From positions 1 to 43,910 of the forward strand of contig JANPJV010000022.1 of the NCBI GenBank assembly GCA_031425695.1: a DNA stretch of 43,910 bases. Direction: 5' to 3'. Shown piece by piece: positions 25,880 to 32,664 of this stretch. The position numbers and the translations under genes were made by a program. The stretch is from JANPJV01 sp031425695. GTDB lineage: Bacteria; Pseudomonadota; Gammaproteobacteria; Xanthomonadales; SZUA-5. The notes below the pieces were generated by a model that saw nothing but the letters and a program-made list of their open reading frames with translations, did not search any database and had not been told where the DNA came from. Within the stretch, counting starts at the first letter, position 1, and every line of letters begins with the position of its first letter.

Positions 25880-26022
25880 GTAGGTGACGTTGGGCCCGCG
25901 AAGTACTGATGAGAGCATTGCAGGCGATCGGGCACTACGTGACACCGCGCGGCGCCGAAAGTCACGTAGCGCCCGACACCCTTGATGCACGGCCCCCACT
26001 TCGCGGGCGCAATGTGACCTAC
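25880..26022. repeat. GTAGG-headed nested palindromic element, copy 3 (diverged)
   Basis: Outer arms GTAGGTGACGTTG (25880-25892) and CAATGTGACCTAC (26010-26022) pair with a single mismatch, and the neighbouring CCCGCGAAGT/ACTTCGCGGG extends the stem. The inner pair is GGGCACTACGTGAC and GTCACGTAGCGCCC. It is longer than copies 1 and 2. It separates the signalling operon from the toxin-antitoxin pair and ends at the putative -35 of the latter. Confidence 0.82.
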
Positions 26023-26023
26023 T

Positions 26024-26060
26024 TTGGACTCATGCTAATATATTTGAATATATGTTTGCA
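26024..26060 (+). promoter_or_regulatory. Putative promoter/operator of the toxin-antitoxin pair
   Basis: TTGGAC (26024-26029) could be a -35, followed at about 18 bp by an AT-rich ATATAT at 26048-26053. The stretch TAATATATTTGAATATATG is the most AT-rich in this part of the window and partly self-complementary, suitable for an RHH antitoxin operator. Assigned by eye only. Confidence 0.4.
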
Positions 26061-26070
26061 GAGGTCCGCC

Positions 26071-26292
26071 ATGGGGCAAATCAGTCTTTACCTCGATGAC
26101 GAAACTGAGCAGTTGCTTCGCTCGCGTGCGAAGGCCGAGGGCGTGAGCCAAAGCCAATGGGCATCTCGAGTGCTCCGGGCAGCGGCTGCGCGAGCCCTGC
26201 CGAGCGACATCCTCGATTTGGCCGGCAGCTGGCGTGACCTACCGGCGCTCCCTCGGCCAGACTGGAACGCGGCCGATCTCCCGCGCGTCTGA
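26071..26292 (+). CDS. Ribbon-helix-helix antitoxin
   Basis: A 73-residue protein, MGQISLYLDDETEQLLRSRA, continuing AKAEGVSQSQWASRVLRAA. The beta-strand plus two helices is the RHH/CopG DNA-binding fold (about 1-42). The C-terminal part (SDILDLAGSWRDLPALPRPD) is the flexible toxin-binding tail. It binds and neutralises the PIN toxin encoded 3 bp downstream and probably represses its own promoter. ATG 26071 has a weak AGAGG site; a start at 26032 would add 13 residues from the AT-rich promoter and is unlikely. Confidence 0.88.
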   Translation: MGQISLYLDDETEQLLRSRAKAEGVSQSQWASRVLRAAAARALPSDILDLAGSWRDLPALPRPDWNAADLPRV

Positions 26293-26295
26293 TCG

Positions 26296-26688
26296 ATGTA
26301 CGCCCTCGACACCAACACGTTGAGCTATTTCCTGCGTGGAGAGGGCGAAGTTGCGGCGCGGCTCGCTGCGGTTCCGGCCGATCGTATCGGCGTACCGAGT
26401 GTCGTGGCATACGAGCTGCGTTACGGGTTGCAGCGGATCGGTGCAGGCCAACGGCGGAGCGCTGAGTTGACGCGGCTGTTGAACGCATTGGTACCAATGG
26501 CATTTAATGCTGCGGCCGCGGAGCTTGCCGCCAACCTGCGCGCGGACCTGGAAGCCCGCGGTGAAATCATCGGCAGCTTCGACGTGCTCATCGCGGCGAC
26601 GGCCCTTGCCCACAACGCGACCCTCGTGACGCGCAATCGTCGCGAGTTCGCACGCGTTGCGTTGCTGCAGATCGAGGACTGGTACTAG
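26296..26688 (+). CDS. vapC: VapC-family PIN-domain toxin
   Basis: A 130-residue PIN ribonuclease. The acidic catalytic residues are D5 in MYALDTNTLSYFLRG, E40 in VVAYELRYGL and D96 in GSFDVLIAATALAHNATLVT, with N114 in TRNRREF completing the site. VapC toxins cleave tRNA or rRNA and are held inactive by the cognate antitoxin. The pair lies between two palindromic elements (25880-26022 and 26688-26942). The TAG stop shares its G with the first base of the second element. Confidence 0.9.
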   Translation: MYALDTNTLSYFLRGEGEVAARLAAVPADRIGVPSVVAYELRYGLQRIGAGQRRSAELTRLLNALVPMAFNAAAAELAANLRADLEARGEIIGSFDVLIAATALAHNATLVTRNRREFARVALLQIEDWY

Positions 26689-26942
26689 AGGTAGGCCGGG
26701 TCCGGCCCTCGGCATAGCCTCGGGCGTTCGGCGGCGCAGGACGCTTTGCGTCCAAAGCGCGCCACCTCACCCTATGCGCACGCCAATCGCGCGTTTCGCC
26801 GAAGCAACGACGAGCGCAAGGCGCCCGGCTGTTGCGCCGGCGCGCGGTTAAACATCGCTACGTAGCGAGCGCCGGGCGCCTTGCGCTCGACCTACAAACG
26901 CGAAAATCGCGGCTAGCTTGCGCATAGGACCCGGCCTACCTC
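26688..26942. repeat. 255-bp nested palindromic element after vapC
   Basis: Outer arms GAGGTAGGCCGGGTCC (26688-26703) and GGACCCGGCCTACCTC (26927-26942) are perfect 16-bp complements. Inside is a second perfect 18-bp pair, GAGCGCAAGGCGCCCGGC (26812-26829) and GCCGGGCGCCTTGCGCTC (26871-26888), plus a small GGACGC/GCGTCC hairpin near 26740. It fills the gap between vapC and polA, convergent genes, and could terminate both. No ORF in it looks real. Confidence 0.9.
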
Positions 26943-26960
26943 ATAGCCGCCGCCCCCCGA

Positions 26961-29663
26961 CTAATGCGCTTCGTCCCAGTTATTCCCCACGCCCACGTCG
27001 ACAATCAGCGGCACGGCGAGCTCGGCGGCGGCGGACATGCGCGCGCGGATGCCCTCGCGGTACTCGTCGATCACGTCTTCGCGCACCTCGAAGACGAGCT
27101 CATCGTGGACCTGCAGCAGCATGCGGATTTCATCGCTTTTTGGGGCGATCCAGCGGTCGACCTCGATCATCGCGCGCTTGATGATGTCGGCGGCGGTGCC
27201 TTGCATCGGCGCGTTGATGGCCGCGCGCTCGGCACCGGCGCGGGCGTTCCAGCTGCGCGCGTCGATGTCGGTGAGATATAGGCGGCGGCCGAAGACGGTC
27301 TCGACATACCGAAATTCGCGGGCCTGCTGGCGCGTCGCTTCCATGTAGCGGCGCACGCCCGGATAGCGTGAGAAGTACAGGTCGACGTAGTCCTTGGCTT
27401 CGCCGCGGCCGATGGAGAGGTTGCGTGCGAGCCCGAACGCACTCATGCCGTAGATCAGGCCGAAGTTGATCGCCTTGGCGGCGCGGCGCTCGTCGTTCGT
27501 GACCTCGTCGAGCGGCTTGCCGAAAACCTCGCCGGCAGTCGCGCGGTGAATGTCCTGCCCATCCTGGAAGGCCTTGAGCAGTCCGGGATCTCCGGACAGA
27601 TGGGCCATGATGCGCAGTTCGATCTGGGAATAATCCGCCGCCAGCACCTTCCATCCTGGCGGCGCAATGAAGGCCTGGCGGATGCGTCGGCCCTCGCCGG
27701 TGCGGATCGGGATGTTCTGCAGATTGGGGTCCGAGGACGACAGCCGCCCGGTCGCCGCGACGGCCTGGTGGAAACAGGTGTGGATGCGTCCGGTCCGAGC
27801 GTTCAGCAGCTCCGGCAGTTTGTCGGTATAGGTGCTCTTGAGCTTGGTGAACGAGCGGTAGTCGAGCAGGATCCGCGGCAGCTCGTCGAGCTCCGCCAGC
27901 TCTTCGAGCACCTCCTCGTTGGTCGACGGGACACCACCCGGTGTCTTCAGCTTGATCGGCAATCCGCGTTCTTCGAACAGTACTTGGGCCAGCTGTTTGG
28001 GCGAGTCCAGGCTGAAGCGGTGCCCGACCAGCTCGAAGGCGCGGTTCTGGCACTCGAGCGCGGCGCGGCCGAGTTCGCTCGACTGCACGCGTAAGAGCGC
28101 TGCATCGACCAGGATGCCGGCGCGCTCCATGCGCCCGAGCACCGGCGACAGCGGCATCTCGATCTCGGTGAACACCTTGGCCAGGGCCGGCTCCGCCTGC
28201 AGCCGGGGCCAGAGGGTCTGGTGCAGGCGCAGGGTGATATCGGCGTCTTCGGCCGAATATTGCGCAGCCTCGGTGATGCCGACCTGGCTGAAGTTGATCT
28301 GGCGCGCGCCCTTGCCGGCGACGTGCTCGAACAGGATGGTGTCGAGGCCAAGATACTTCTTCGCGAGCGCGTCCATGTTGTGCAGGGTCGCGGTTGAATT
28401 CAGCACGTAGGATTCGAGCATGGTGTCGAAGGCGAAGCCTTTGACCTCGACGCCGTACCGGTGCAGGACGTTGACGTCGTACTTGCCGTGCTGCGCGACC
28501 TTCGGCTTGTCCGGATCCTCGAGCAGCGGCTTGAGCGCCGCCAGCACCTCGTCGAGCGGCAGCTGCGGCGGCGTACCCGGATAGTCGTGTCCGACCGGCA
28601 CGTAGGCCGCACGCCCGGGCTGGCAAGCGAACGAGAAGCCGACAAGATGCGAGGCCTGGCCATCGATGGAGGTAGTCTCGGTGTCGAAGCTGAAGATCGG
28701 CGCCGCGTGCAGCGCCGCAACCCAGCGCTCGAAATCGGCGCGCTCGGTGATCAGTTCGTGGTGCTTTTCGGCGGGTGGCGGTGGGGGCGCTGCCGGCGCG
28801 GCGACCACCGGTGCATCCGCACCCCCAAGCTCTGCCAGCGCCTGGCGGAAGCCATAGCGCGCGTACTGGACGCGCAGCTTTTCGACGTCAGGTACGGAAA
28901 CCGAAAGCTCGGCGACGCAACGGGGCAGCGTGCAGTCGATCTTGACGGTGACCAGCTGGCGGTTGAGCGGCAGCCGGTGCAAAACGGCGCGCAGGTTATC
29001 GCCGATCTTGCCGGTGAACGTGTGCGCGTTGGCGATGACGTTTTCCAGGCTGCCGTGCTCGGCCAGCCACTTTGCCGCCGTCTTCGGGCCGCACTTGTCG
29101 ACGCCTTTGACGTTGTCGATGGCATCGCCCATGAGCGCCAGGTAATCGATGATGAGCTCCGGCGGCACCCCGAACTTGGTGCGCACGCCTTCGCGATCGA
29201 GGCGCTCGCCGGTCATGGTGTTGAGCCAGGTGATGCCCTCGCAGACCAGCTGCGTCAGGTCCTTGTCCGAGGTCGAGATGATCACGTCCATGCCCGCGGC
29301 CTTGCCCTGATGCGCGAGCGTGGCGATCACATCGTCCGCCTCCACCCCGGACTCTTTCAGGATCGGCACGCCCATCGCCGCCACCAGCTCCAGCAGCGGC
29401 TCGACCTGTCGGCGCAAGTCGTCCGGCATCGACGGCCGCGTCGCCTTGTACTCGGCATCCAGATCGTCGCGAAAGGTGCGCCCCGGCGCATCGAAGACGA
29501 ACGCCAGGTACTCAGGCCGGGTTTCCGTCATCACCTTGCGCAACATGTTGACGACGCCAAACAACGCCCCCGTCGGCTCGCCGTGCGCATTCGTCAGCGG
29601 CGGCAACGCATGGAACGCGCGATAGAGAAAACTCGAGCCGTCGATGAGGTAGAGAGTGGGCAT
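26961..29663 (-). CDS. polA: DNA polymerase I
   Basis: A 900-residue family A polymerase acting in Okazaki-fragment processing and repair. The 5'-3' exonuclease domain covers about 1-290 (LIDGSSFLYRAFHALPPLTN, DDVIATLA). The 3'-5' proofreading domain is at about 310-490, with the acidic FSFDTETTSIDG intact. The polymerase domain runs from about 520 to 900: motif A DYSQIELRIMAHLSGD, motif B RRAAKAINFGLIYGMSAFGL, motif C VHDEL, and the terminal NNWDEAH. Length agrees with enterobacterial PolA (928). The ATG is at 29661-29663. The upstream gap holds an inverted repeat that separates it from the zinc-ribbon gene. Confidence 0.97.
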   Translation of the reverse strand: MPTLYLIDGSSFLYRAFHALPPLTNAHGEPTGALFGVVNMLRKVMTETRPEYLAFVFDAPGRTFRDDLDAEYKATRPSMPDDLRRQVEPLLELVAAMGVPILKESGVEADDVIATLAHQGKAAGMDVIISTSDKDLTQLVCEGITWLNTMTGERLDREGVRTKFGVPPELIIDYLALMGDAIDNVKGVDKCGPKTAAKWLAEHGSLENVIANAHTFTGKIGDNLRAVLHRLPLNRQLVTVKIDCTLPRCVAELSVSVPDVEKLRVQYARYGFRQALAELGGADAPVVAAPAAPPPPPAEKHHELITERADFERWVAALHAAPIFSFDTETTSIDGQASHLVGFSFACQPGRAAYVPVGHDYPGTPPQLPLDEVLAALKPLLEDPDKPKVAQHGKYDVNVLHRYGVEVKGFAFDTMLESYVLNSTATLHNMDALAKKYLGLDTILFEHVAGKGARQINFSQVGITEAAQYSAEDADITLRLHQTLWPRLQAEPALAKVFTEIEMPLSPVLGRMERAGILVDAALLRVQSSELGRAALECQNRAFELVGHRFSLDSPKQLAQVLFEERGLPIKLKTPGGVPSTNEEVLEELAELDELPRILLDYRSFTKLKSTYTDKLPELLNARTGRIHTCFHQAVAATGRLSSSDPNLQNIPIRTGEGRRIRQAFIAPPGWKVLAADYSQIELRIMAHLSGDPGLLKAFQDGQDIHRATAGEVFGKPLDEVTNDERRAAKAINFGLIYGMSAFGLARNLSIGRGEAKDYVDLYFSRYPGVRRYMEATRQQAREFRYVETVFGRRLYLTDIDARSWNARAGAERAAINAPMQGTAADIIKRAMIEVDRWIAPKSDEIRMLLQVHDELVFEVREDVIDEYREGIRARMSAAAELAVPLIVDVGVGNNWDEAH

Positions 29664-29777
29664 GGGGACACGCGCAAACAGGAGGGATAAGACTACGCGC
29701 CGGGGCTAAGGCTGACGACGAGCGCGGCGGAACCTGGACTTGGCTTGAAACGCACCACGCCCAGTGCTGGTTTTTTC

Positions 29778-29897
29778 TTTTTGACGCAAAGTACGCTAAG
29801 TACGCAAAGGACGCTAAAAGAGCATAAACAGTCACATGGATCTGCTTTGGCTTTACTTAGCGTCCTTTGCGTACTTAGCGTCCTTTGCGTCAAAAAA
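29778..29897. repeat. GACGCAAAGTACGC inverted-repeat element
   Basis: The left arm (29778-29818) reads TTTTTGACGCAAAGTACGCT then AAGTACGCAAAGGACGCTAAA. The right arm (29862-29897) is its near-perfect complement, ending GCGTCCTTTGCGTCAAAAAA. Each arm is built from three to four near-copies of the 9-10-base word ACGCAAAGT/ACGCTAAGT. It begins 10 bp after the zinc-ribbon gene stop on the (-) strand and precedes polA. Read from the (-) strand its left arm supplies an A/T-tract like a terminator. Confidence 0.9.
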
Positions 29898-29907
29898 CAG
29901 TCCTGGA

Positions 29908-30993
29908 CTACTGCGCAGAACCACCCTCATTGAGGTACATGAACACCACCGCGATGGTGATCGCGAGGATCACGAGCAGGGTGATCTTGATCCAGCTGAG
30001 CGGGTAGTCGCCGCTGATCTTGCCGGTGTAGCCGTTGACGGCGACCTGGTAGTTCTTGGTGCCGTAGGTGTAGGTGAGCAGCCAGACCGGGAGCAGGACG
30101 TGCTTGAAGGTCTGGTCGGAGTAGCTCGGGTGGATGCGCAGATTCTGGTAGGTATCGCCCGGGATTTGCTGGGCGCAAAGCTCGCGCAGGGTGGCCTCCA
30201 TGCGTGAGCGCGCGAGGCCTTCGGCGCCGACGACGTCGATCTGGTACTGCTCGACCACCCAGCCCTGCAGGTAGCCCGGGTCATACGGCAGCAGTTTGTC
30301 GGTGGTCGGGAAAGGCTCGATGCCGTCGAGCAGCTTGGTGCCGATACCGGTCGAGGCGGGGACCAGCACGTCGTCGAAGAAATGCTGGATGCGACCTGCG
30401 GCCGGTTCCCAGCGCACGCGGCGCTCGTCCTTGCCCTGGCTGTTGCGCACGTAATAGTAGTAGCCCGCCTGCGCATCCCAGGGGCAATCAACCTGGGAGT
30501 CGAAGGTCCAGTACGGGATGTAGACGCCGTGCAGGGTGTCGGTCAGCGCCTTGCTCTTGAGCTTGTTCGGGGCAAACCAATGGCTGCCGTACCACGCACG
30601 GATCTGCTCGCGCACTTGCGTATCCGGCACCTGGAATGCGAGCTGGCTCGACGGCCGGATCGGCGCCTGCACTTCCTCCACGGCGATCAATGATGGCGAA
30701 CCGCAGAAATCGCAGTTCTGTGCAACGCGCTTCTCGTCGAACACCGAGATCGCGTTGCAACTCTGGCAGCGCACCGTCTTCTTCTTGCCGATCCAGCCCC
30801 GCTGCTCCGCCGGCATCGACCGCAGCGCGCTCAAGAGATCCTGCTCCTCGATCAGCGAACCATCGCTTTTCAGCTCCGCCGCCGACTCCGTCCCGCAGAA
30901 CGGACACACCAGCATCTTCTTAGCCGGATTCCAAAGCGCCTGCGCCCCGCAGGCCGGACATGTGAACTTCTGCTGGGCTGTGATTTCGCTCAT
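29908..30993 (-). CDS. Zinc-ribbon membrane protein, YdjG/YdjH-like
   Basis: A 361-residue protein starting MSEITAQQKFTCPACGAQAL. It has three CxxC-type knuckle pairs: CPAC and CPFC (about residues 11-34), then CQSC and CDFC (about 78-100), forming two TFIIB-like zinc ribbons. A long middle domain contains GVYIPYWTFDSQVDCPWDAQ and YYYYVRNSQGKDERRVRWEP. One C-terminal membrane helix (WIKITLLVILAITIAVVFMY) is near 335-355. Similar proteins anchor SPFH/PspA-type complexes in Bacillus (YdjG/YdjH with YdjI), and here an SPFH gene lies just upstream on the same strand. The role is inferred from that pairing. An element in the 223-bp gap may act on the mRNA. Confidence 0.82.
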   Translation of the reverse strand: MSEITAQQKFTCPACGAQALWNPAKKMLVCPFCGTESAAELKSDGSLIEEQDLLSALRSMPAEQRGWIGKKKTVRCQSCNAISVFDEKRVAQNCDFCGSPSLIAVEEVQAPIRPSSQLAFQVPDTQVREQIRAWYGSHWFAPNKLKSKALTDTLHGVYIPYWTFDSQVDCPWDAQAGYYYYVRNSQGKDERRVRWEPAAGRIQHFFDDVLVPASTGIGTKLLDGIEPFPTTDKLLPYDPGYLQGWVVEQYQIDVVGAEGLARSRMEATLRELCAQQIPGDTYQNLRIHPSYSDQTFKHVLLPVWLLTYTYGTKNYQVAVNGYTGKISGDYPLSWIKITLLVILAITIAVVFMYLNEGGSAQ

Positions 30994-31051
30994 GGCTTCT
31001 CGCTGATGCAAAGTTGGAACTCGCACTAAAATCTGCGCGAGCCAAAGCTAG

Positions 31052-31217
31052 AAAAAAGCGGGATGGGAAGAAAGCGAAGGAAAAGCAGAAAGGTGGCGAA
31101 GGAAAGCAAGCCACTGGGAAGCGCCGTGATTCGAACCGAAGTTCGCTCCATCTTTGCTATTGCTCCCCTTCGCTTCCTTTCTGCTTTTCCTTCGCTTCCT
31201 TCCCCAACCGCTTTTTT
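31052..31217. repeat. GGAAGCGAAGG inverted-repeat element, copy 2
   Basis: Left arm from 31052 (AAAAAAGCGGGATGGGAAGA, then AAGCGAAGGAAAAGCAGAAA) and right arm to 31217 (CTTCGCTTCCTTTCTGCTTT, then TCCTTCGCTTCCTTCCCCAA and CCGCTTTTTT) are complementary. The right arm abuts the TGA of the SPFH gene with no gap. The spacer contains GAACCGAAGTTC. Reading from the (-) strand, the poly-A/T ends give it a terminator look. Confidence 0.9.
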
Positions 31218-32293
31218 CAGTGCGCCAGGAAGGTGTCCAATGCGCCGCGGGTGATGCGGTACTGGGTGCCGATTTTCTTGGCTTTCAGATCCCCCGCTTC
31301 GATAGTCGCGATGACGTCAGCCTCGCTGACGCCGAGTTCCTGGGCGACCTGGGCGGGGTTCAAGATCTCGGTCATGGGCGGGACTGGAATCGGGTTTGCC
31401 GAGGGTGAGGCGCCGCCGACGGCGGGGGTGGTCTGTCCGCCGGTCAGGTTGCCCTGTTTCATCATTTCCTGGGCGATGCCGAAGCCGACCGCCATCTCGG
31501 CGGCCGCACCGCCCGCCCCGCCACCACCGGCGGCCATGCCCTGGGCCATCTGGTATTTGACGTAGTCGTTGAGATTTCCGACCGCGCCCATGCTCGAGCG
31601 CTTGTCGATGGCCGCCTCGACCTCGGCCGGGACGCTCGCGTTTTCCAGCACGAAGGCGGAGATCTCGATGCCGTACTTGCCCGCCATCGCCGGGTTGATC
31701 AGCGGCAGCAGCGCCTCGCCCAGATCGCTGTAGCGCGTGGCCAGATCCATGACCGGGATCTTGGCCGTGGCGAGGGCGTCGGAGAACACGCTGATGATGC
31801 GCGAACGCATGGTTTCGGCGAACTCATCGAGACGGAAATGGTGATCGGAGCCGGCGACTTCCTTGAGGAAGAGGCGCGGATCGGTGATGCGGAAATCGAA
31901 GGTGCCGAAGGCGCGCACGCGGACGATGCCGAAATCGGCGTCGCGCATCATGATCGGGTTGCTCGTGCCCCACTTGTTGCCGGTGAAAAGGCGCGTGGTG
32001 ACGAAATAGACATCGGCCTTGAACGGGCTGTTGAAGCCGTATTTCCAGCCCTTCAGGGTCGACAGGATCGGAATGTTGTCGGTGGTTATCGTGTGCTTGC
32101 CCGGCCCGAAGGTGTCACCGAACTGGCCGAGGTACACGAACTGGGCGACCTGCGACTCGCGCACGATCAGCTGCGCGCCGTTCTTGATCTCCTTGTCCTC
32201 ATCCGGAAACCGCCAGGACAGCGTGTCACGCGAATCATCCGTCCACTCGATGATCTCGAGAAACTGACCCTTCAGATAGTCGAGCAAACCCAT
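31217..32293 (-). CDS. SPFH-domain protein with C-terminal helix-turn-helix, YdjI-like
   Basis: A 358-residue protein starting MGLLDYLKGQFLEIIEWTDD. The SPFH/virion-core-like domain covers about 25-235, with NGAQLIVRESQVAQFVYLGQ, FGPGKHTITTDNIPIL and TKLFTGNKWG-like text (TTRLFTGNKWGTSNPIMMRD). A glycine/alanine-rich linker (AAGGGGAGGAAAEMAVGFGI) leads to an excisionase/MerR-type helix-turn-helix at about 305-358 (EILNPAQVAQELGVSEADVI, then KKIGTQYRITRGALDTFLAH). YdjI of Bacillus is recruited to damaged membranes with YdjG/H. In this family the C-terminus is more often a zinc ribbon; here a helix-turn-helix takes its place. Followed by the zinc-ribbon gene. Confidence 0.85.
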   Translation of the reverse strand: MGLLDYLKGQFLEIIEWTDDSRDTLSWRFPDEDKEIKNGAQLIVRESQVAQFVYLGQFGDTFGPGKHTITTDNIPILSTLKGWKYGFNSPFKADVYFVTTRLFTGNKWGTSNPIMMRDADFGIVRVRAFGTFDFRITDPRLFLKEVAGSDHHFRLDEFAETMRSRIISVFSDALATAKIPVMDLATRYSDLGEALLPLINPAMAGKYGIEISAFVLENASVPAEVEAAIDKRSSMGAVGNLNDYVKYQMAQGMAAGGGGAGGAAAEMAVGFGIAQEMMKQGNLTGGQTTPAVGGASPSANPIPVPPMTEILNPAQVAQELGVSEADVIATIEAGDLKAKKIGTQYRITRGALDTFLAH

Positions 32294-32375
32294 GGCACGC
32301 ACCTCTTGGACGGAAGACGAACTCCGAAGTCTATCCCCGTCGCAGCGCCGTGGGCGTGATCGGTGCGTGCAGGGA

Positions 32376-32641
32376 AGGAGCAAAAGCAAATTCAAGAGTT
32401 CAACGCAGAGACGCAGAGACGCAGAGGAAGCAAAAGAGAGGAAAGCAAACGCCAAAAACCATCTTGGTGGGGTAAGGCTCCAGCGTCTCGGGCTCGGCGA
32501 ACGGCGGTGCCACAAACAAAGTCGTCAACGGGCGGGCGACTTGGCAGCCAATCCAAATCGCCTTTTCTGCCCTTTTCTCTTTTGCGGTCTCTGCGTCTCC
32601 GCATCTCTGCGTTGAACGTTTGACTTTGCTCTGCGCCTTTA
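32376..32641. repeat. CGCAGAGACGCAGAG inverted-repeat element
   Basis: Left arm (core 32398-32441) contains TTCAACGCAGAGACGCAGAG, ACGCAGAGGAAGCAAAAGAG; right arm (32571-32620) is its complement with a few changes (CTTTTGCGGTCTCTGCGTCT then CCGCATCTCTGCGTTGAAC). Outside the core, weaker pairing (AAGGAGCAAAAGCAAATTCA with TGACTTTGCTCTGCGCCTTT) carries the stem to about 32376-32641. It occupies most of the 371-bp gap between the divergent SPFH and kinase genes, so both promoters must lie in or around it. Confidence 0.88.
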
Positions 32642-32664
32642 CGCCACCGCGCTAGCATGTCCCC

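Noticed and set aside
25909..26070. Longer antitoxin starting at 25909 or 26032
   Set aside because: These residues come from the palindromic element and AT-rich promoter; the RHH fold begins at MGQISLYLDD.
28461..29690. 409-residue (+) open frame opposite polA
   Set aside because: Antisense shadow; polA motifs are complete on the (-) strand.
29778..29897. Classical rho-independent terminator
   Set aside because: The stem is much longer and made of tandem words with a 43-bp loop; the T-rich end may still help termination, but it is better described as a repeat element.
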